Part shown: piece after piece, positions 1 through 6,350 of the stretch
Position numbering within the stretch: position 1 is the first letter of the stretch
How the letters are laid out: the number at the start of each line of letters is the position of its first letter
Assembly: GCA_027310265.1 (NCBI GenBank)
Contig: DAIDBC010000011.1
Coordinates: 1-10,365, forward strand
DNA from: Candidatus Colwelliibacteriota bacterium
Lineage (GTDB): Bacteria; Patescibacteriota; Minisyncoccia; UBA6257; Colwellbacteraceae
Length of the DNA: 10,365 nucleotides
Direction of reading: 5' to 3'
Program-made: the position numbers and the translations under genes
Notes under the pieces: generated by a model
Seen by the model: the letters and a program-made list of their open reading frames with translations, nothing else
The model's database searches: none
Told to the model about the DNA's origin: nothing

Positions 1-684
1 CTACAAGTAAAGCTTCTTTAGGTACTTATCGGCTCGCTTTAGATCCTGAATAGTATTGATTGAGAGCCAGAAGTTAGCCTTCTCGATCTTGATCGGATGA
101 CGCACCGACATTTTGACCATCGTCTGTGGCAGTCCGTACTCACTCGGACCAATCGGGACGAGCGGATAATCAAAAATTCTTTTGTCCAGGACGTAGAGGC
201 CGCAGTTCACCAGCGTGCCCACAGATAACTTCGGTCTTTCAATAATATCCTTCAGAACCCCGTCCTCGATTTTGAGAACACCCAAGCCTTCCGGCGATTC
301 CACTTGTTGAGCCAAGAGACACAAATCATGGCGCAAACAGTTCTCGATGTCCCTTCGGAAATACAGATTATCGCCCATAAGCACCAAAAACCTCCCCTCG
401 CCCAAAACGTTCTTGCAGATCGAAAGCGCATGCCCGGTGCCCAACCGGTCAGTCTGCTCAACGTAACGGACGCGCCGCCCGCCAAAGTCGGTGCCGATTT
501 CTTTCTTAATCTGATCCTTCATGTGGCCCACCACCAACACCGCTTCGTGGACCTCGCGGGGCAACTCTGAAAAGATGTGTTCCAAAATGGTCTTCCCGCC
601 AACCCTAATAAGGCATTTAGGGATGGTGTCGGTAAGAGGCCGCAGCCTCGTTCCCTCACCCGCAGCTAAAATCACCGCTTGCAT
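1..684 (-). CDS. Sugar-phosphate nucleotidyltransferase (NTP_transferase family)
   Basis: A 227-residue single-domain enzyme expected to join a nucleoside triphosphate to a sugar 1-phosphate, giving an NDP-sugar for envelope glycan synthesis in the cytoplasm. The N-terminus carries the family signature LAAGEGTRLRPLT (residues 6-18) followed by PKCL (22-25), which bind the nucleotide. LGTGHAL (81-87) and MGDN (103-106) follow, with Asp105 the expected metal ligand, then ERP (149-151) and VNCGLYV (159-165). The C-terminal INTIQDL (209-215) resembles the GlmU and RmlA/RmlC-type end of the domain, but no acetyltransferase repeats follow, so it is shorter than GlmU. The exact sugar and nucleotide cannot be read from the sequence. 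The start at 684 is set by the signature. A longer frame opening at a TTG at 741 would be translated from the tRNA-Ser gene and is rejected. The ATG shares its A with the CCA end of that tRNA, and no ribosome binding site is visible. A GTG at codon 4 is the only near alternative. Confidence 0.85.
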   Translation of the reverse strand: MQAVILAAGEGTRLRPLTDTIPKCLIRVGGKTILEHIFSELPREVHEAVLVVGHMKDQIKKEIGTDFGGRRVRYVEQTDRLGTGHALSICKNVLGEGRFLVLMGDNLYFRRDIENCLRHDLCLLAQQVESPEGLGVLKIEDGVLKDIIERPKLSVGTLVNCGLYVLDKRIFDYPLVPIGPSEYGLPQTMVKMSVRHPIKIEKANFWLSINTIQDLKRADKYLKKLYL

Positions 685-773
685 GGCGGAGGCGAGAGGA
701 TTCGAACCTCTGATCCGTGTTAGCGGATATCCGCTTTCCAAGCGGACGCACTAGACCACTATGCGACGCCTCC
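684..773 (-). tRNA. tRNA-Ser(GGA), CCA encoded
   Basis: The minus strand folds as a class II tRNA. A 7-bp acceptor stem GGAGGCG/CGCCTCC is followed by discriminator G and an encoded CCA (686-684). The anticodon stem TCCGC/GCGGA carries the loop TTGGAAA, so the anticodon is GGA, which reads serine UCC/UCU codons. A long variable arm (ATCCG/CGGAT) is typical of tRNA-Ser, and the T arm AGAGG-TTCGAAT-CCTCT is canonical. The final A of CCA is also the first base of the ATG of the following nucleotidyltransferase gene, so the two genes overlap by one base. A good promoter lies just upstream. Confidence 0.95.
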
Positions 774-783
774 ATCCAACCGA

Positions 784-812
784 ATAATACCCACCGTAAC
801 CCGTACAGTAAA
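784..812 (-). promoter_or_regulatory. Promoter of tRNA-Ser and the nucleotidyltransferase gene
   Basis: On the minus strand a -35 box TTTACT (812-807, 4 of 6 matches to consensus) and a -10 box TATTAT (789-784, 5 of 6) are separated by exactly 17 bases. The -10 box ends 10 bases before the mature tRNA 5' end, so transcription would start a few bases ahead of the tRNA. Its position suggests the tRNA and nucleotidyltransferase share one primary transcript. Confidence 0.65.
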
Positions 813-844
813 GCCGATCTACGGTCCAAAAGTCATCCCCAAAC

Positions 845-878
845 TGTCGTTTTTCTTACGATCGTAAGAAAAACGACA
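845..878. repeat. Perfect 34-base palindrome after the TPM gene
   Basis: Two 17-base arms, TGTCGTTTTTCTTACGA and its exact reverse complement, abut with no spacer; the centre reads TTACGATCGTAA. It lies 12 bases past the stop codon of the TPM-domain gene and upstream of the tRNA-Ser promoter. As RNA it would form a long hairpin and could end or protect the groES-groEL-lemA-TPM transcript. However, the T and A runs are inside the arms and no U tract follows on either strand, so it is not a textbook intrinsic terminator. A dimeric protein-binding site is the main alternative. Confidence 0.8.
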
Positions 879-890
879 AATTGTTAATAA

Positions 891-1769
891 CTACCAGCTT
901 CCGCTCGAGCCGCCGCCACCCGACCTCCCGCCGCCGAAACCGCCGAAGCCACCTCCGCCGCCACCGCCTCTTCCGCCCCAACCCCCGCCTATCCACCACG
1001 GCGGCATCCGACCGCTTGACTTGGCTTTCGCATACGATTTGGAAACGAAGTAATCAAAAAGCAATCCCAGCGGGATTAGCAGCACAATCGAGATAATGCC
1101 GAAATACAGAAAACCGTAGATGAACCCCAAAACGACGCCGACTATTCCGCCGATCACGCCACCAGCCCACCACGATTTCGATCTGCCAAGAATGCTAGCG
1201 AGCCAAACTGGTAAGACCAAAATGAACCAAAACCAGTCGATATTAACGTTCGGTGTGCTGCTGGTCGTCGAGGCTCCGGGGATTGTCTCACCCTGCGTTA
1301 CGGCAATTACTTTGTCCACAGCTCCGTTTATACCGTCATAAAACTTTCCGTCACGGAATGCTGGCAACATAATATTTTGGATTATCCAATAACTCTGCGC
1401 ATCGGTGAGCACGCCCTCCAAGCCGTATCCTACCTCAATCCTTACATTGCGATCCTGCACAGCAACCAGTAAAAGCACTCCGTTGTCCTTGCCTTTTTTG
1501 CCTATACTCCAGTCCTGAAAAAGTTTTACCGCAAAGTTCTCAACCGTGTCCCCGTCGAGACTTTGAATGGTCGCTACCGCGATCTCGTTGCCTGTCTTGG
1601 AATCAAAGTCTGATAACTTCGACTCCAGCGAGGATTTTTCTGACGAACTCAACACGCCGGCAAAATCATTTACGAAACCCCGCGGATTTCCGGGATTGGT
1701 ATAAGCTAGGGCGGCAACCGGAGCGCCTAAAACGAGCGCGATTATGATTGCCGCCAAGCCACGTTTCAT
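891..1769 (-). CDS. Membrane-anchored TPM-domain protein (YgcG/DUF477 type)
   Basis: A 292-residue envelope protein. Residues 1-22 form a signal peptide (MKR, hydrophobic core, ALA cut site). The TPM domain covers about 32-158, opening with GFVNDFAGVLS and containing GKDNGVLLLVA (93-103) and EVGYGLEG (112-119). A Thr/Ser linker leads to two or three membrane helices (about 178-195 and 203-240). The C-terminus is a glycine-rich tail (about 261-291) ending in Ser-Trp, as is common in this family. TPM domains are linked to photosystem II repair phosphatase TLP18.3 in plants, but the bacterial role is not settled. The gene starts 12 bases after lemA stops, a pairing seen in many bacteria, and is the last gene of the chaperonin-lemA run. 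A small inverted repeat (AGTTC-N4-GAACT, 1776-1789) spans the lemA stop codon just ahead of this start. No clear Shine-Dalgarno site is present. Confidence 0.88.
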   Translation of the reverse strand: MKRGLAAIIIALVLGAPVAALAYTNPGNPRGFVNDFAGVLSSSEKSSLESKLSDFDSKTGNEIAVATIQSLDGDTVENFAVKLFQDWSIGKKGKDNGVLLLVAVQDRNVRIEVGYGLEGVLTDAQSYWIIQNIMLPAFRDGKFYDGINGAVDKVIAVTQGETIPGASTTSSTPNVNIDWFWFILVLPVWLASILGRSKSWWAGGVIGGIVGVVLGFIYGFLYFGIISIVLLIPLGLLFDYFVSKSYAKAKSSGRMPPWWIGGGWGGRGGGGGGGFGGFGGGRSGGGGSSGSW

Positions 1770-1781
1770 TCTAGTAGTTCT

Positions 1782-2345
1782 CTAGAACTGGACTTGCGGA
1801 GCGTTGGCCGCAGCCGGAGCAGCCTCAAAGTATGGACGCTCCTTGAATCCGAATAATTTGGCCACTACGTTCGAGGGAAAACTTTTGGTCATAATGTTTA
1901 GGCTGCGCACCGCATCATTGAAGCGCTGGCGCTCGACGCTAACCCTGTTTTCCGTCCCTTCCAACTGCGCCATCAGAGTTTGCACGTTTTCGGACGACTT
2001 AAGCTGCGGGTAATTTTCGACTATTACCAGCAAACGGCCCACTGCGCCTTCAAGTTGGCTGGCGGCCTGGGCTTTTTCGTCAACATTGGATGCGCCCGCA
2101 TAACGGGTGCGCGCATCGGCAATATCGCCGAACACTTTCTGCTCCTGTTTCATCACGCCTTTTACCGACTCCACTAGGTTGGGAATCAGGTCGAAACGAC
2201 GCTGGTATTGGGTTTGCACCTGCGCCCATTGGTTGTCCACCGCCTCGTTTACTGAAACGAAACGGTTGTAAGCGACAAAACCGTATAACGCAATAACGAC
2301 GACCAGTGCCGCAAGACCGATTGATATCTTTGTAGAGTTGCTCAT
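1782..2345 (-). CDS. lemA: LemA family protein
   Basis: A 187-residue LemA protein, close to the usual family length. One N-terminal membrane helix lies at about 8-27. It is followed by the family's conserved first helix, with YNRFVSVNEAVDNQWAQV (26-43), and by RRFDLIPNLVESVKG (49-63). The rest is predicted to be long helices, ending with FPSNVVAKLFGF and RPYFEA (about 156-175) and an Ala/Pro tail. LemA proteins expose a helical bundle outside the membrane; their function in bacteria is poorly defined, though they often sit beside TPM-domain proteins as here. The start codon follows groEL by only 20 bases, and those bases are almost pure A with a few C and T (AACAACAAAAATATAAAAAC on the coding strand). 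No Shine-Dalgarno site and no separate promoter are seen, so co-transcription with groEL is likely. Confidence 0.92.
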   Translation of the reverse strand: MSNSTKISIGLAALVVVIALYGFVAYNRFVSVNEAVDNQWAQVQTQYQRRFDLIPNLVESVKGVMKQEQKVFGDIADARTRYAGASNVDEKAQAASQLEGAVGRLLVIVENYPQLKSSENVQTLMAQLEGTENRVSVERQRFNDAVRSLNIMTKSFPSNVVAKLFGFKERPYFEAAPAAANAPQVQF

Positions 2346-2365
2346 GTTTTTATATTTTTGTTGTT

Positions 2366-4012
2366 TTAGTAATCTTCCCCCGCTCCCGGCATTGGAGGAT
2401 TCTTTTCGTCTTTCTTCGGAACGTCCGTCACCGCCGCGCCGATGGTCAAGTAATTGGCGGCAACCGAAAGGGCGTTCAAGAAGGCAGTCTTGGTTACCTT
2501 AAGTGGATCGACGATGCCTGCTGATTTCAGGTCACCCACTTTGTTGGTAACGGCGTTGAACCCCGTCCACATCTCTTTACCCTTTCCCTTTCGATCACGC
2601 ATATCTTCGATCACTCTGTCGGCTGACTCGCCGCTGTTCGCGGCAATGGCGCCAAGCGGCGACAAGAGCGCACGGTTCATAATCGCGGAAGCGGCCTGCG
2701 CTACGGGCGTCGTTGGCTCTTTGCCGTTCTCGGTTCGCTCCAAATAAGTATTGAACAACGCGGCGCCGCCTCCGGGAATTACCCCCTCCTCCATCGCTGC
2801 GCGTGTCGCCGCGACCGCATCTTCAACCCGTTGCTTCAATTCTTTTTGCGCGGATTCAGTCGGTGCTCCGACGCGGATAACCGCCACCCCGCCGGATAAT
2901 TTGCCCAAACGCTCCTTCAGTTTTTCCTTGTCGAATTCGGAATCACTTTTCTCCAATTGATTTTTGATCTGATTGATACGCTTTTCAATCTCGGCCTTGT
3001 CGCCTTTGCCGCCGACGATAACCGTGTTGTCTTTGTTCGACACAACGCGGTGCGCCTGGCCCAGCGAGTTTATATCGGTCGCGGTAAGTTTCTTGCCCAG
3101 ATCTTCGGAAACGAAATCTGCCCCGGTTACGATAGCAATATCCTGCAGCATCTCCTTGCGCCGATCTCCGAAACCGGGGGCCTTCACCGCAAGCACGTTA
3201 AAAACCCCGCGCAATTTATTGACGATGAGTGTTGCGAGCGCCTCACCTTCGATTTCTTCGGCAACTATCACTAATTCTTTCTTGCCGCTTTGAATAAGCT
3301 TCTCGAGCAGCGGCAAAATGTCGTTTATCGCCGAGATTTTTTGGTCGGTCACCAATATATAAGGATCCTCCAACGCCGCCTCCATCTTGTCGGCGTTAGT
3401 CGCCATATATTGCGAGACATAGCCGCGGTCGAATTGCATTCCTTCCACTATCTCGTAGGAATTGCCGACCGTGTTCGAGTCCTCCACCGTTACCACGCCA
3501 TCGCGGCCGGACTTACCCATCACGGTCGCGATCAACTTGCCGATTTCCTCATCCTTTGCCGAAAGAGTCGCAACTTCTTCAACTTTTTTATGATCGTTAA
3601 TCGCTTCACTCTGTTTTTCTAGCCCCTTAACGATCTCACCGCCTTGCTTTTTAAGTTCCTCGGCAAGGCGTATCACATTAAATCCCTTTTCACGGATTAG
3701 CCGCTCCCCCTCCTCGATCATCGCGTGAGCAATCACAACCGCGGTGGTGGTGCCGTCACCGACATTATCATTGGTCTTGTCGGCGGCCTGCTTTAGAAAC
3801 TCCGCGCCAAGATTTTCATATTTCTCTTCCAACTCGATTTCCTTCGCGACCGTAACGCCGTCGAAAGTTACCTGCGGCGCACCGTAGCCTTTCTCAATGA
3901 TCACCGCCCGTCCACGCGGACCGAGCGTGACTCTCACCGCCGCGGCTAGTTTATCAATCCCGCGTTTCAGCGCCTCGCGGGCTCTTTCATCGAACAAAAT
4001 TTGTTTAGCCAT
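2366..4012 (-). CDS. groEL: Chaperonin GroEL (Hsp60)
   Basis: A 548-residue group I chaperonin subunit that folds cytoplasmic proteins in an ATP-driven double ring with GroES. The ATP site is well preserved: VTLGPRGR (28-35), GDGTTT (85-90, with Asp86 matching E. coli Asp87), RVEDAVAATRAA with the hydrolytic Asp (about 391-402), and the glycine turn IPGGGAAL. The apical part contains EIEGEALATLIVNKLRG, typical of the family. Two differences stand out. The residue matching E. coli Lys51, an ATP contact, is Phe50 in VTFDGVTVAKEIEL. The C-terminus ends NPPMPGAGEDY instead of the usual Gly-Gly-Met repeats. The gene follows groES by 7 bases, with only a weak AGG element as a ribosome binding site. 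No CIRCE operator (TTAGCACTC-N9-GAGTGCTAA) was found upstream of the pair. Confidence 0.98.
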   Translation of the reverse strand: MAKQILFDERAREALKRGIDKLAAAVRVTLGPRGRAVIIEKGYGAPQVTFDGVTVAKEIELEEKYENLGAEFLKQAADKTNDNVGDGTTTAVVIAHAMIEEGERLIREKGFNVIRLAEELKKQGGEIVKGLEKQSEAINDHKKVEEVATLSAKDEEIGKLIATVMGKSGRDGVVTVEDSNTVGNSYEIVEGMQFDRGYVSQYMATNADKMEAALEDPYILVTDQKISAINDILPLLEKLIQSGKKELVIVAEEIEGEALATLIVNKLRGVFNVLAVKAPGFGDRRKEMLQDIAIVTGADFVSEDLGKKLTATDINSLGQAHRVVSNKDNTVIVGGKGDKAEIEKRINQIKNQLEKSDSEFDKEKLKERLGKLSGGVAVIRVGAPTESAQKELKQRVEDAVAATRAAMEEGVIPGGGAALFNTYLERTENGKEPTTPVAQAASAIMNRALLSPLGAIAANSGESADRVIEDMRDRKGKGKEMWTGFNAVTNKVGDLKSAGIVDPLKVTKTAFLNALSVAANYLTIGAAVTDVPKKDEKNPPMPGAGEDY

Positions 4013-4019
4013 GTTGTGA

Positions 4020-4310
4020 TTAACCTATAATTGCGACGATGTCGTCTTCGTCGCCCACAAGATATTTCTTGCCGTCGACCTCGATCTCGTCCGGACCATA
4101 TTTTTTAAAAATCACCGTGTCGCCGGTTTTGACCGACATCGGCGACCGTTCGCCTTTGTCGTTCAATTTGCCGGGACCCACGGCAAACACCTTGCCCTTG
4201 ATCGGTTTTTCCCCCAGGGCGGTGTCCGGGATCACAATTCCGGACTTAGTCGTCTTTTCATCGGCCAACGGCTCGATGAAAACATGGTTGGAGAGCGGTT
4301 GTATCTTCAT
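4020..4310 (-). CDS. groES: Co-chaperonin GroES
   Basis: A 96-residue GroES, the usual size. It caps the GroEL ring. The N-terminus has IQPLSNHVFIEPLADEKTT (3-21). The mobile loop TTKSGIVIPDTALGEKP (20-36) contains the hydrophobic Ile-Val-Ile that docks on GroEL, and GKVFAVGPGKL (39-49) and GDTVIFKKYGPDEIEVDGK follow. The ATG at 4310 is preferred because family members begin directly with MKIxPL; a GTG at 4319 would add only three residues. The start lies just 9 bases downstream of a likely -10 box, leaving a leader of about 2-4 bases and no Shine-Dalgarno site. It is the first gene of groES-groEL-lemA-TPM. Confidence 0.96.
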   Translation of the reverse strand: MKIQPLSNHVFIEPLADEKTTKSGIVIPDTALGEKPIKGKVFAVGPGKLNDKGERSPMSVKTGDTVIFKKYGPDEIEVDGKKYLVGDEDDIVAIIG

Positions 4311-4319
4311 ATCAGGCAC

Positions 4320-4348
4320 ATATTATGCAAACTATTTTCGATCGTCAA
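4320..4348 (-). promoter_or_regulatory. Promoter of the groES-groEL-lemA-TPM operon
   Basis: The minus strand shows TTGACG (4348-4343, 5 of 6 to the -35 consensus), 17 bases, then TAATAT (4325-4320). A better -10 match, CATAAT (4327-4322), overlaps it with a 15-base spacer. The site occupies the 44-base gap between the rmuC stop codon and groES. With either -10 box, transcription would begin within a few bases of the groES ATG. No CIRCE or other recognised heat-shock operator overlaps it. Confidence 0.6.
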
Positions 4349-4354
4349 TATAGA

Positions 4355-5416
4355 TTAAAGTAACCGCTCATCATCCTCTTCATCATCTTCCATGGGTCCC
4401 TCGATAACTGCGGGCTCAATCTCGATAGATTCGCCGGTAATACGCAACACGTCTTTATCGATTTTGCCCAGCTCTTTATAAGCGCTGTTATACATGTTGA
4501 CCGAAGTCCCTAGATGCGAACCGAGCTTCTTCATGTAAGTTTCATAACTCGACAGATGGCGACCGAGTTCTTCCACCCGTTTGCGTATGCCCTTAGCCGA
4601 CTCTTCGATTTGCAGAGCTTTAAGCCCCTGCAATACTGTCTGAAGATAAGCCAAAAACGAGGTCGGTGAAACCACAACCACGTGTTTTTCGCCCATCGCG
4701 TATTCGATAAGGTCACGGGTGTTGGACTTAATCGCGCCCAGCCGGTTAATCAGAAGATCGTAGTAAATCGCCTCCGCCGGGATGAACATAAAGGCGAAAT
4801 CCATCGTCCCTTCGTCCGGCCGCACGTATTTAGATGTCTCGTCAATGCGGTTTTTTAGGTCGGCCTTAAACGCGCTTTCGTACTCGCTCCGTTCGGCATC
4901 GGTTTTGGCTTCCAAAATGCGCTGATAATTCTCCAGGCTGAACTTGGAATCAATCGGGATCAGTTTGTTTTTGACCCGAATGACAAAATCAACAATATCG
5001 CCGTTTTTGAATTTGTACTGCCGTTCGTAATTCTGGGGAAAAAAGTTCTGCAGAATTACTTCCAGTGAGTATTCGCCCAGCATTCCGCGCTGTTTGGTAT
5101 TCTTAAGAATATCCTGCAGTGCGTGCAGTTGCTCAGTGATGGAAAGCACCTGCTTGTGTCCCTCGCTTACCTTGGTAAGTTCTTGGGTAATATCTTTGAT
5201 TATTCTCGCACTCTCGCCGAATTGGTTCTGGATGAGCCGAGTAGACTCCGCGAGCTTGTTGTCCAGCGTGCGCGTAACTTCGTTCAACTGGTTTTGCAAC
5301 AGTACAAAAGACTGCTCACTGCCCTTTTCTTTGATTTGCCGACGCAACGCGGCATAAATTAAGGCGAAGAACCCGACCAAAAGCGCAAGCGCGATAGCGA
5401 TCACAAAGACATCCAT
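4355..5416 (-). CDS. rmuC: RmuC family protein (DNA recombination/inversion limiting)
   Basis: A 353-residue RmuC protein, anchored to the membrane by one helix at about 4-23 with the rest in the cytoplasm. Residues 28-105 look like a coiled coil rich in Gln, Glu and Lys. The RmuC domain runs from about 105 to 330. It includes RGMLGEYSLEVIL (110-122), DIVDFVIRV (140-148) and IPIDSKFSLENY (153-164). Glu115, Asp143 and Asp156-x-Lys158 fit the PD-(D/E)xK nuclease-like pattern assigned to this family. Further conserved pieces are MFIPAEAIYYDLL (210-222) and VSPTSFLAYLQTVL (249-262). The tail is acidic (EDDEEDDE, 343-350). In E. coli RmuC restrains inversions at short inverted repeats; a nuclease role is inferred, not shown here. 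A -10 box lies 10 bases upstream of the ATG, and no Shine-Dalgarno site is visible. Confidence 0.93.
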   Translation of the reverse strand: MDVFVIAIALALLVGFFALIYAALRRQIKEKGSEQSFVLLQNQLNEVTRTLDNKLAESTRLIQNQFGESARIIKDITQELTKVSEGHKQVLSITEQLHALQDILKNTKQRGMLGEYSLEVILQNFFPQNYERQYKFKNGDIVDFVIRVKNKLIPIDSKFSLENYQRILEAKTDAERSEYESAFKADLKNRIDETSKYVRPDEGTMDFAFMFIPAEAIYYDLLINRLGAIKSNTRDLIEYAMGEKHVVVVSPTSFLAYLQTVLQGLKALQIEESAKGIRKRVEELGRHLSSYETYMKKLGSHLGTSVNMYNSAYKELGKIDKDVLRITGESIEIEPAVIEGPMEDDEEDDERLL

Positions 5417-5426
5417 ATCGCCGACT

Positions 5427-5432
5427 ATTGTA
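5427..5432 (-). promoter_or_regulatory. Candidate -10 box of rmuC
   Basis: The minus strand reads TACAAT (5 of 6 to consensus) 10 bases before the rmuC ATG, giving a predicted leader of only about 3-4 bases. The -35 region falls inside the heptamer repeat and is poor (TTTAGC at an 18-base spacer), so the promoter either is weak or relies on another feature. Confidence 0.45.
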
Positions 5433-5435
5433 CCA

Positions 5436-5470
5436 CCCTATACCCTATTGGCTAAACCCCAAACCCTAAA
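5436..5470. repeat. Five degenerate TTTAGGG-like heptamers, G-rich on the minus strand
   Basis: On the plus strand five consecutive 7-base units fill this stretch: CCCTATA, CCCTATT, GGCTAAA, CCCCAAA, CCCTAAA. On the minus strand they read TTTAGGG, TTTGGGG, TTTAGCC, AATAGGG, TATAGGG, so four G runs recur in 7-base phase with a degenerate middle unit. The tract exactly spans the gap between the thioredoxin-gene stop codon and the rmuC -10 region. Four runs of three or more G could form a quadruplex with loops of 3, about 11 and 4 bases. No hairpin terminator is seen here. Confidence 0.7.
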
Positions 5471-5860
5471 CTATTTTTCGCCATAGCCAGCGGGCAACGT
5501 GCAGCCACTCTCTTTAGACAAACCAGGAAGGCCCTGTTCGCCTACGAATCTCCTACCGTCTGGGAAAATCCAGGTCGGGAAACTTTCGATGCCTTTCGCG
5601 GTACACTCGCTGGTTTTAACGGTGCATTCAACGTAATTAACATATTTAAACGAGTCGCCGAAAGCATCTTTTTCATTTTTGCAGTGCGGGCACCAATACG
5701 CCCCGTACATCGTCGCCCCTTTTTGGCTTAAGCACTGCGCAAAAGCATCCAAGGCGCCCGCCTTACCGCCGAATCCCTTAGGGGCGTAGGTAATCAAAAG
5801 CACCAACGCTAACGCGACCGCGAGAATAAGCACAATTATTACGGCCAACCTTTTACTCAT
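5471..5860 (-). CDS. Membrane-anchored thioredoxin-like protein (CPHC active site)
   Basis: A 129-residue protein with an N-terminal membrane helix (about 5-25) and a small thioredoxin-fold domain facing outside. The sequence MYGAYWCPHCKNEK (51-64) holds the CxxC active site at Cys57-Cys60, and SFPTW (93-97) supplies the cis-proline. Four further cysteines (43, 79, 86, 120) are present. The pattern, with AQCL before the active site and GIESFPTW after it, resembles the thioredoxin domain fused to VKOR in many bacteria. Here it stands alone, beside a CcdA-like protein that could feed it electrons. It would reduce or rearrange disulfides in envelope proteins; the direction of electron flow is inferred. 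Its ATG overlaps the end of the preceding gene by 8 bases (ATGAGTAA), so translation is probably coupled. No Shine-Dalgarno site is seen. Confidence 0.85.
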   Translation of the reverse strand: MSKRLAVIIVLILAVALALVLLITYAPKGFGGKAGALDAFAQCLSQKGATMYGAYWCPHCKNEKDAFGDSFKYVNYVECTVKTSECTAKGIESFPTWIFPDGRRFVGEQGLPGLSKESGCTLPAGYGEK

Positions 5861-6350
5861 CGCAGCAATCTACTAACTTATCGACGATATCTTTCAGTGT
5901 CCAAGACTGCTCGGCGCCGGCTTTTTCCTTCAACTGTTTTGTGTCGATCAGCTTCAGTCTCAACGCCCAGAACAACGAATAAATTTGGTAAGCGTACTCG
6001 AAAGTTTCTTTGGCTTCCTTTGTTTTGCCGTCAGAGCGGAGTTTCGTCCCCACCTCAATTAGGCGCATCGTGGTCGCCAAGAGGTGCTTCGAGATGCACC
6101 AGGTCTCGCCCTCGTGTTTGTCTATCATCCGCCCTAGTAGGGACTTTCTAACCTCGCGCACCTGGCCCATCAGGTCAAAATATTCATCCTTGCCGGTTTT
6201 GGATGCGGTGAAAAAGAAATGCTCTTCGAGACTTACCAGGTTCATTATTGCTATGCTCAAGTCCTCCTCAGTCGAAAGATCGACTGTGCCGGACTTTTTC
6301 ATGGCCTCCACTCTTTTAACCAACGTCTCGTAATCCTTAATCTGTTCCAT
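5853..6350 (-). CDS. Uncharacterised helical protein within the redox cluster
   Basis: A 165-residue protein with no signal peptide or membrane helix, mostly predicted helix. I cannot assign a function. It resembles an uncharacterised protein I associate with candidate-phyla bacteria, from memory only. The most distinctive segments are SLEEHFFFTASKTGKDEY (40-57) and EGETWCISKHLL (80-91), and a helix with EAKETFEYAYQIYSLFWALRLKL (112-134) looks like a repeat-type helical pair. Glu42, Glu43, His44, Glu80, Cys85 and His89 could together bind a metal or act in thiol chemistry, and Cys162-Cys163 sit at the C-terminus. The gene lies between ccdA-like and thioredoxin genes and overlaps the latter by 8 bases, which ties it to redox work in the envelope or at its inner face. 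The leader is A-rich (AAAAACAACAAA before ATG) without a Shine-Dalgarno site. Confidence 0.8.
   Translation of the reverse strand: MEQIKDYETLVKRVEAMKKSGTVDLSTEEDLSIAIMNLVSLEEHFFFTASKTGKDEYFDLMGQVREVRKSLLGRMIDKHEGETWCISKHLLATTMRLIEVGTKLRSDGKTKEAKETFEYAYQIYSLFWALRLKLIDTKQLKEKAGAEQSWTLKDIVDKLVDCCDE

Noticed and set aside
685..741. N-terminal extension of the nucleotidyltransferase from a TTG at 741
   Set aside because: The extra 19 residues are translated from tRNA-Ser; the family signature begins at the ATG at 684.
521..754. Plus-strand frame containing ARGFEPL and similar residues
   Set aside because: This is a translation of the antisense of tRNA-Ser plus antisense nucleotidyltransferase; such peptides are a known artefact.
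897..985. Repetitive GC-rich tract that could look like a short tandem array
   Set aside because: It encodes the glycine-rich tail of the TPM protein; there are no spacers or conserved repeat units as in a CRISPR array.
2957..3622. Plus-strand frames of 105-110 residues opposite groEL
   Set aside because: They are antisense shadows of a highly conserved gene, with no recognisable domain or initiation signal.
4311..4360. CIRCE (HrcA) operator before groES
   Set aside because: No TTAGCACTC-N9-GAGTGCTAA or close inverted repeat is present in the gap.
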